A stretch of DNA of 8,335 nucleotides, taken from NCBI GenBank assembly GCA_002505805.1, contig DAWB01000225.1, forward strand, positions 3,652-11,986, read 5' to 3'. Of this stretch, positions 5,333-8,335 are shown piece by piece; positions within the stretch are counted from its first letter, which is position 1; the number at the start of each line of letters is the position of its first letter. This DNA is from Methanosaeta sp. UBA80 (lineage in GTDB: Archaea; Halobacteriota; Methanosarcinia; Methanotrichales; Methanotrichaceae). Under the pieces are notes generated by a model, which ran no database searches, had not been told where the DNA came from, and saw only the letters and a list, made by a program, of their open reading frames with translations. Position numbers and translations under genes: made by a program.

Positions 5333-6328
5333 TTGCCAAGGATTTTGGTTGCTATGATTGCATTATTATGTCTGATCCCATCCGCCTTGGCGGATGGTGG
5401 CAACATCTCAGAGGACTGGTTTGTCAGGGGCAATGAGCTACTGCTGCAGGGCAGTCTGGAGGAAGCTGCTGCTGCCTATGATCTATTCCTTCTTAATGAT
5501 TCTGAAAATGTTGCAGCGCTCTCCAACAAGGCTGCCGCCCTGACTCTCATGGGACGCTTCCAGGAGGCCATAGATCTATGCGATCAGGCTATTGAGATCA
5601 ATGCCGGGTATGCCCCGGCCTGGAGCACCAAAGGAGATGCTCTGGCCGGGCTGGGCAAATTTGATGAGTCGGTCTCAGCCTATGATCGTGCCCTGGAGAT
5701 AAATTCCGAGGCGGCAGTAACCTGGTTTAATAAAGGAGTTGCTCTGGGCTACATGGGCCTATTTGATGAGGCGGTTCAGGCTTACAATGAATCGCTGCGC
5801 ATCAATCCGGATATGGCTGAAGCCTGGTACAACAAGGGCTCAACACTGGCCGGGCTGGGAAGATATGAAGAAGCCATCTCCGCTTACGACGAATCGCTGG
5901 GGATCAATCCCGATCTGGCCGAGGCCTGGTCGGACAAAGGTATGTGCCTGGGAATCCTGGAGCGGTACGATGAGGCCATAGTGGCTTTTGACCAGGCCAT
6001 AAAAATCAATCCCCAGCTGGCCGAGGCCTGGTTCAACAAGGGGAAGGCCTTATTCTATCAGGGCAAGCATATAGAGGCCATATCCGCCCTGGATGAGGTT
6101 ATAAAGTTAGATCCGGAGCTGGAGCAGGCCTGGTACAGCAGAGCTTTAGCCCTGAACCAGAGCGGAAGGATGGAAGAGGCACTGCAATCTCTGGACGAGG
6201 CCCTGGCCATCAATGACCAGAATGCTCAGGCCTGGGCCATGAGATCGGCCATACTGCAATCACTGGGACAGGCGGCAGAGGCAGAAGAAGCCCTGGCCAA
6301 AGCCAAGGGCCTTGGATATGCCGGCTGA
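5333..6328 (+). CDS. Exported TPR-repeat protein (nine tetratricopeptide repeats)
   Basis: A 331-residue protein made of an N-terminal signal peptide and TPR repeats. Residues 1-21 (basic n-region with R3, hydrophobic core, ALA before DGG) form a Sec-type signal. TTG at 5333 is preferred over the ATG seven codons on because it keeps the basic n-region and follows GAGGATGAT. From about residue 29 to the end there are nine 34-residue units with the TPR pattern (W at position 4, G8, A20, P at 32), e.g. EAWYNKGSTLAGLGRYEEAI. Units 4-7 are most alike. There is no other domain and no C-terminal anchor, so it probably acts outside the membrane as a protein-binding scaffold, possibly in cell-envelope or sheath assembly. 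No partner can be named. A terminator overlaps the stop. Confidence 0.88.
   Translation: MPRILVAMIALLCLIPSALADGGNISEDWFVRGNELLLQGSLEEAAAAYDLFLLNDSENVAALSNKAAALTLMGRFQEAIDLCDQAIEINAGYAPAWSTKGDALAGLGKFDESVSAYDRALEINSEAAVTWFNKGVALGYMGLFDEAVQAYNESLRINPDMAEAWYNKGSTLAGLGRYEEAISAYDESLGINPDLAEAWSDKGMCLGILERYDEAIVAFDQAIKINPQLAEAWFNKGKALFYQGKHIEAISALDEVIKLDPELEQAWYSRALALNQSGRMEEALQSLDEALAINDQNAQAWAMRSAILQSLGQAAEAEEALAKAKGLGYAG
5733..6137 (+). repeat. Tandem 102-bp TPR coding repeats
   Basis: The middle TPR units (about units 4-7) are similar at DNA level as well as protein level. For example, the 16-base word CTGGCCGAGGCCTGGT occurs identically near 5914 and 6017, one repeat length apart, and GAATCGCTG with ATCAATCC recurs near 5790 and 5892. 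This suggests fairly recent internal duplication or homogenisation. Confidence 0.6.
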
Positions 6329-6355
6329 AGTCTGCCGGCCTCTTTTCTTTGCTTT
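6320..6355 (+). terminator. Stem-loop and T-rich terminator of the TPR gene
   Basis: GCCGGC at 6320-6325 pairs with GCCGGC at 6334-6339 around an 8-base loop that contains the TGA stop codon. It is followed by CTCTTTTCTTTGCTTT (6340-6355). Archaeal termination relies mainly on U-rich runs, and the hairpin makes this a strong candidate. The gap to the convergent FAH gene is only 63 bases. Confidence 0.6.
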
Positions 6356-6362
6356 AGTCAGG

Positions 6363-6368
6363 AAAAAA
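6363..6368 (-). terminator. Possible T-run terminator of the pyrDK-FAH operon
   Basis: On the minus strand six consecutive T (AATTTTTTCC) lie about 24 bases after the FAH stop codon, with no clear hairpin. Archaeal RNA polymerase can terminate at such runs. The convergent layout makes a terminator here likely; the precise site is a guess. Confidence 0.35.
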
Positions 6369-6391
6369 TTCTTTTATCTGTCTTTATCCTG

Positions 6392-7108
6392 CTATGCTAC
6401 GGAATTCTGGAGAGCGCCTATTCCCTCTATCTCCACCTCGACGCTGTCTCCCCTCTTCAGGGGTCCCACTCCCGGCGGAGTGCCGGTGGCAATCACGTCG
6501 CCCTGCTCCAGGGTCATCACCCGGGATATGAACTCGATAAGCAGGGGCACGCTGAATATCAAGTCGGAGGTGTTGGAATCCTGTACGGTGTGCCCATTGA
6601 CCCGGGTCTTGATTCCAGCATGGGATGGGTCTATCCTGGCTATGCCCGGCCCGAAGGGAGCGAAGGTGTCGAAGCTCTTGGCCCTGGTCCACTGGCCATC
6701 TCTTTTCTGCAGGTCCCGGGCGGTGACATCATTAAAGCAGGTGTAGCCCAGGATATAATTCTCCGCCTCTTCTGCCGGCACATCCCGGCAGCGTTTGCCT
6801 ATAACCACGGCCATCTCCCCCTCGTAGTCCACCTGCTGGCTGGAGGGGGGATAGAAGATCTGGCCGCCGGCTGGCAGGACGGCGGAAGGCGGCTTGAGAA
6901 AGAGTATGGGCTCCTCCGGAAGAGGCATCTTCAGCTCCTGGGCATGCTGGACGTAATTCAGGCCCACGCAGACTATCTTGCTGGGCTGGCAGGGTGGCAG
7001 GAGGGTCACATCCTCTGTCGGGAGCACCTCGCCGCCGGAGATTATGCCGTGATCGGAGCTGTACCATCCCCCTCGGGCTATGCCGTTATGCAGAAATCTG
7101 ACAATCAT
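6392..7108 (-). CDS. Fumarylacetoacetate hydrolase (FAH) family protein
   Basis: A 238-residue metal-dependent enzyme of the FAH fold acting on 2-oxo/enol acids. Visible are [12 protein letters not shown] (48-59, conserved His55), [11 protein letters not shown] (67-77), the metal ligands in [12 protein letters not shown] (E96, E98) and [10 protein letters not shown] (D127), K144 in [13 protein letters not shown], and the C-terminal GTPPGVG (209-215). This is the small single-domain FAHD1/HpcE-like type, whose members include oxaloacetate decarboxylases, oxaloacetate tautomerases, acylpyruvases and isomerases of aromatic catabolism. In a methanogen an oxaloacetate role is the more plausible. 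ATG at 7108 is preferred because GGAGGCGG precedes it and the family begins here; ATG at 7147 would add 13 basic residues. It follows pyrK in the same operon, by 48 bases. Confidence 0.85.
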   Translation of the reverse strand: MIVRFLHNGIARGGWYSSDHGIISGGEVLPTEDVTLLPPCQPSKIVCVGLNYVQHAQELKMPLPEEPILFLKPPSAVLPAGGQIFYPPSSQQVDYEGEMAVVIGKRCRDVPAEEAENYILGYTCFNDVTARDLQKRDGQWTRAKSFDTFAPFGPGIARIDPSHAGIKTRVNGHTVQDSNTSDLIFSVPLLIEFISRVMTLEQGDVIATGTPPGVGPLKRGDSVEVEIEGIGALQNSVA

Positions 7109-7156
7109 CTTTCGTGTCCGCCTCCTAAAAAAACTCCTATTTTCCATTGCTTCTCT

Positions 7157-7927
7157 TCATCCCCGGCAGGGGCCTTTCTCTCCCGTAGGCCCTCTCCTGT
7201 ATCTCCCAAACTCGCTCTCCAGCAGCCTGTCGGCAGTTATCACCGGCCCCTCCAGGCAGACCCTGGTTCCATCAGGGTCCAGGCAGCAGGAGCCGCATAT
7301 GCCCGCAGCGCATTTAAAGTAGCGGTTGATGCAGGCCTGGGTCTTGGTCGCATGCTCCCTGGTTCTGGAGATCACATCCCACATCATCATCTCCGGGCCG
7401 CAGAGGTAGATCTGATCATAATCGAATAGAGAGAACTCCTTGAGGCCGGCAGATGCCCTTCCTGCTATCCCGTATGATCCGTCGTCGGTGGTGATTATGA
7501 CCTCGCCCAGAGCCTCGAATCTCTCCTGAAAGATGATATCCTCTTTAGAGCGAAATCCAAGCAGAGAGGTGACGGCAAGGCCTGATGCCCGGGCCCTTTC
7601 TCCAAGAAAGGCCAAGGGTGCCGATCCCACTCCGCCCCCTATGAGCAGGATTTTGTCTCCCTTAAGGGTAAAGCCGTTTCCCAAAGGCCCCCTCAGGCCT
7701 ACGCTGCTGCCTGCACCCATCTCAAAGAGAGCCTCGGTGGCCTGGCCCACAGACTGGACGGTTATGCAGTCCGGGCCGGAGAAGCTCATGGGAATCTCGT
7801 CCACCCCTCTGATCCAGAGCATGAGATACTGGCCTGGCCTGGGGCTCAGATCCCTGTCCAGGCGGAAGGTGCGGATAAGCCTGGCCTCGGATCGCACCTC
7901 CTCTATAATGCTGTTGATGGGCCTCAA
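7157..7927 (-). CDS. pyrK: Dihydroorotate dehydrogenase electron transfer subunit PyrK
   Basis: PyrK passes electrons from dihydroorotate oxidation (PyrD) through FAD and a [2Fe-2S] cluster to NAD+, or to a physiological equivalent. The 256 residues show an FAD-binding barrel with RPGQYLMLWI (30-39) and IPMSFS (45-50), a nucleotide-binding LLIGGGVGSAPL (94-105), LCGPEMM (175-181), and a cluster motif with C206, C211, C214 and C224 (C-x4-C-x2-C-x9-C; C215 is an extra adjacent cysteine). The start is TTG at 7927-7925, overlapping the pyrD stop as TTGA, with GGAGGAGG 5 bases upstream. No ATG is available nearby. The last 20 residues are a charged Gly/Pro/Arg tail. The tight overlap means translational coupling to pyrD. 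Confidence 0.93.
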   Translation of the reverse strand: MRPINSIIEEVRSEARLIRTFRLDRDLSPRPGQYLMLWIRGVDEIPMSFSGPDCITVQSVGQATEALFEMGAGSSVGLRGPLGNGFTLKGDKILLIGGGVGSAPLAFLGERARASGLAVTSLLGFRSKEDIIFQERFEALGEVIITTDDGSYGIAGRASAGLKEFSLFDYDQIYLCGPEMMMWDVISRTREHATKTQACINRYFKCAAGICGSCCLDPDGTRVCLEGPVITADRLLESEFGRYRRGPTGEKGPCRG

Positions 7928-8335
7928 TGCTGCCTCCTCCAGGCCAGACCACAGAGATCTTCCAGGGTCATTGATTTTCTCTCCAGATAATTTTGCAGGC
8001 CAAGAGCGATCTTCTCAAAGATGCCGTATCCCTCCTGCAGTGCCGTTCCCACCTGGACCGCCTTCGCTCCGGCCATGATCATCTCCACCGCATCCTCCCA
8101 GGAGGAGATGCCGCCCACCCCTATTACCGGTATCTCCAACTGAGAGGCCAGATCATAGACAGAGCGCACAGCCACCGGCTTGATGGCAGGGCCGGAGAGC
8201 CCTCCAAAGCGGTTTCCCAGGATGGGATAGCCGGTCTCGATGTCTATGGCCATGGCCTTTAATGTGTTGATGGCCACCACTGCGCTGGCGCCTGCTCTCT
8301 GGGCGGCCAGGCCCAGCTCCAGGATGTCGGCGGTG
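7924..8335 (-). CDS. pyrD: Dihydroorotate dehydrogenase catalytic subunit PyrD, C-terminal part (5' end outside window)
   Basis: Class 1B dihydroorotate dehydrogenase catalyses the fourth step of UMP synthesis, using FMN. The 136 visible residues are the C-terminal half of the barrel, reading in frame from 8334. FMN-binding elements are VVAINTL, GGLSGPAIKP, PVIGVGGI and AGAKAVQVGTAL, in the family order. The catalytic cysteine loop lies in the missing N-terminal half. The ATG near 8280 falls inside the conserved barrel and is not the start. The gene ends in TGA at 7926-7924, overlapping pyrK. A class 1B assignment follows from the adjacent pyrK. Confidence 0.95.
   Translation of the reverse strand, partial: TADILELGLAAQRAGASAVVAINTLKAMAIDIETGYPILGNRFGGLSGPAIKPVAVRSVYDLASQLEIPVIGVGGISSWEDAVEMIMAGAKAVQVGTALQEGYGIFEKIALGLQNYLERKSMTLEDLCGLAWRRQH

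Noticed and set aside
6590..7429. 279-codon open frame on the plus strand
   Set aside because: It runs antisense across two unrelated genes (FAH and pyrK) that both show clear family motifs; its translation has no recognisable domain.
7533..8078. 181-codon open frame on the plus strand
   Set aside because: It is antisense to pyrK and pyrD, is rich in Pro/Arg/Ser and has no family signature.
8224..8280. ATG near 8280 as the pyrD start
   Set aside because: The frame continues upstream to the window edge with conserved PyrD barrel sequence (TADILELGLAAQ), so the gene is truncated by the window, not started there.

Overview
The window reads as a chromosomal segment of a methanogenic archaeon, most likely an acetoclastic methanogen of the Methanothrix (Methanosaeta) type. 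This rests on archaeal-only gene content: an L44e/S27e/aIF2-alpha cluster, archaeal primase PriS and Gins51, and a geranylgeranyl reductase for ether lipids. It also rests on archaeal TATA boxes, GGAGG/GGTGAT-type ribosome binding sites, moderately high GC and many GTG/TTG starts. The genus is inferred from protein style; no search was run. The window is almost fully coding and is core chromosome. No RNA gene, IS element, CRISPR array or prophage was seen.

Block 1 (minus strand, 3131 down to 1) is a co-directional string: carbon-nitrogen hydrolase, priS, gins51, rpl44e, rps27e and the first 8 codons of aIF2-alpha. Five of these six form the conserved archaeal replication/translation neighbourhood linking the primase and the replicative helicase (CMG) machinery to ribosomal proteins and initiation factor 2. 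The hydrolase at the head overlaps priS by 7 bases and appears to be expressed from a leaderless promoter. rps27e has no ATG, GTG or TTG start at all; it probably begins at CTG or ATA.

Block 2 (plus strand, 3258 to 6328) holds three genes with their own likely promoters: a small charged helical protein (DUF5788-like), a digeranylgeranylglycerophospholipid reductase of the membrane-lipid pathway, and an exported protein made almost entirely of nine TPR repeats. A GC stem-loop followed by a T-rich run lies at the TPR gene's stop codon and looks like a terminator.

Block 3 (minus strand, 8335 down to 6392) is a pyrimidine operon: the 3' part of pyrD, pyrK (overlapping it by four bases, TTGA), then a fumarylacetoacetate-hydrolase-family protein. 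PyrD and PyrK form the NAD-linked dihydroorotate dehydrogenase. The FAH protein is not an obvious pyrimidine enzyme; oxaloacetate tautomerase or decarboxylase is the most plausible role.

No clearly new multi-gene system is visible. The points most worth following are the non-canonical rps27e start, the hydrolase coupled to primase, the long leader of the reductase gene with its 12-codon upstream ORF, and the FAH protein coupled to pyrDK.
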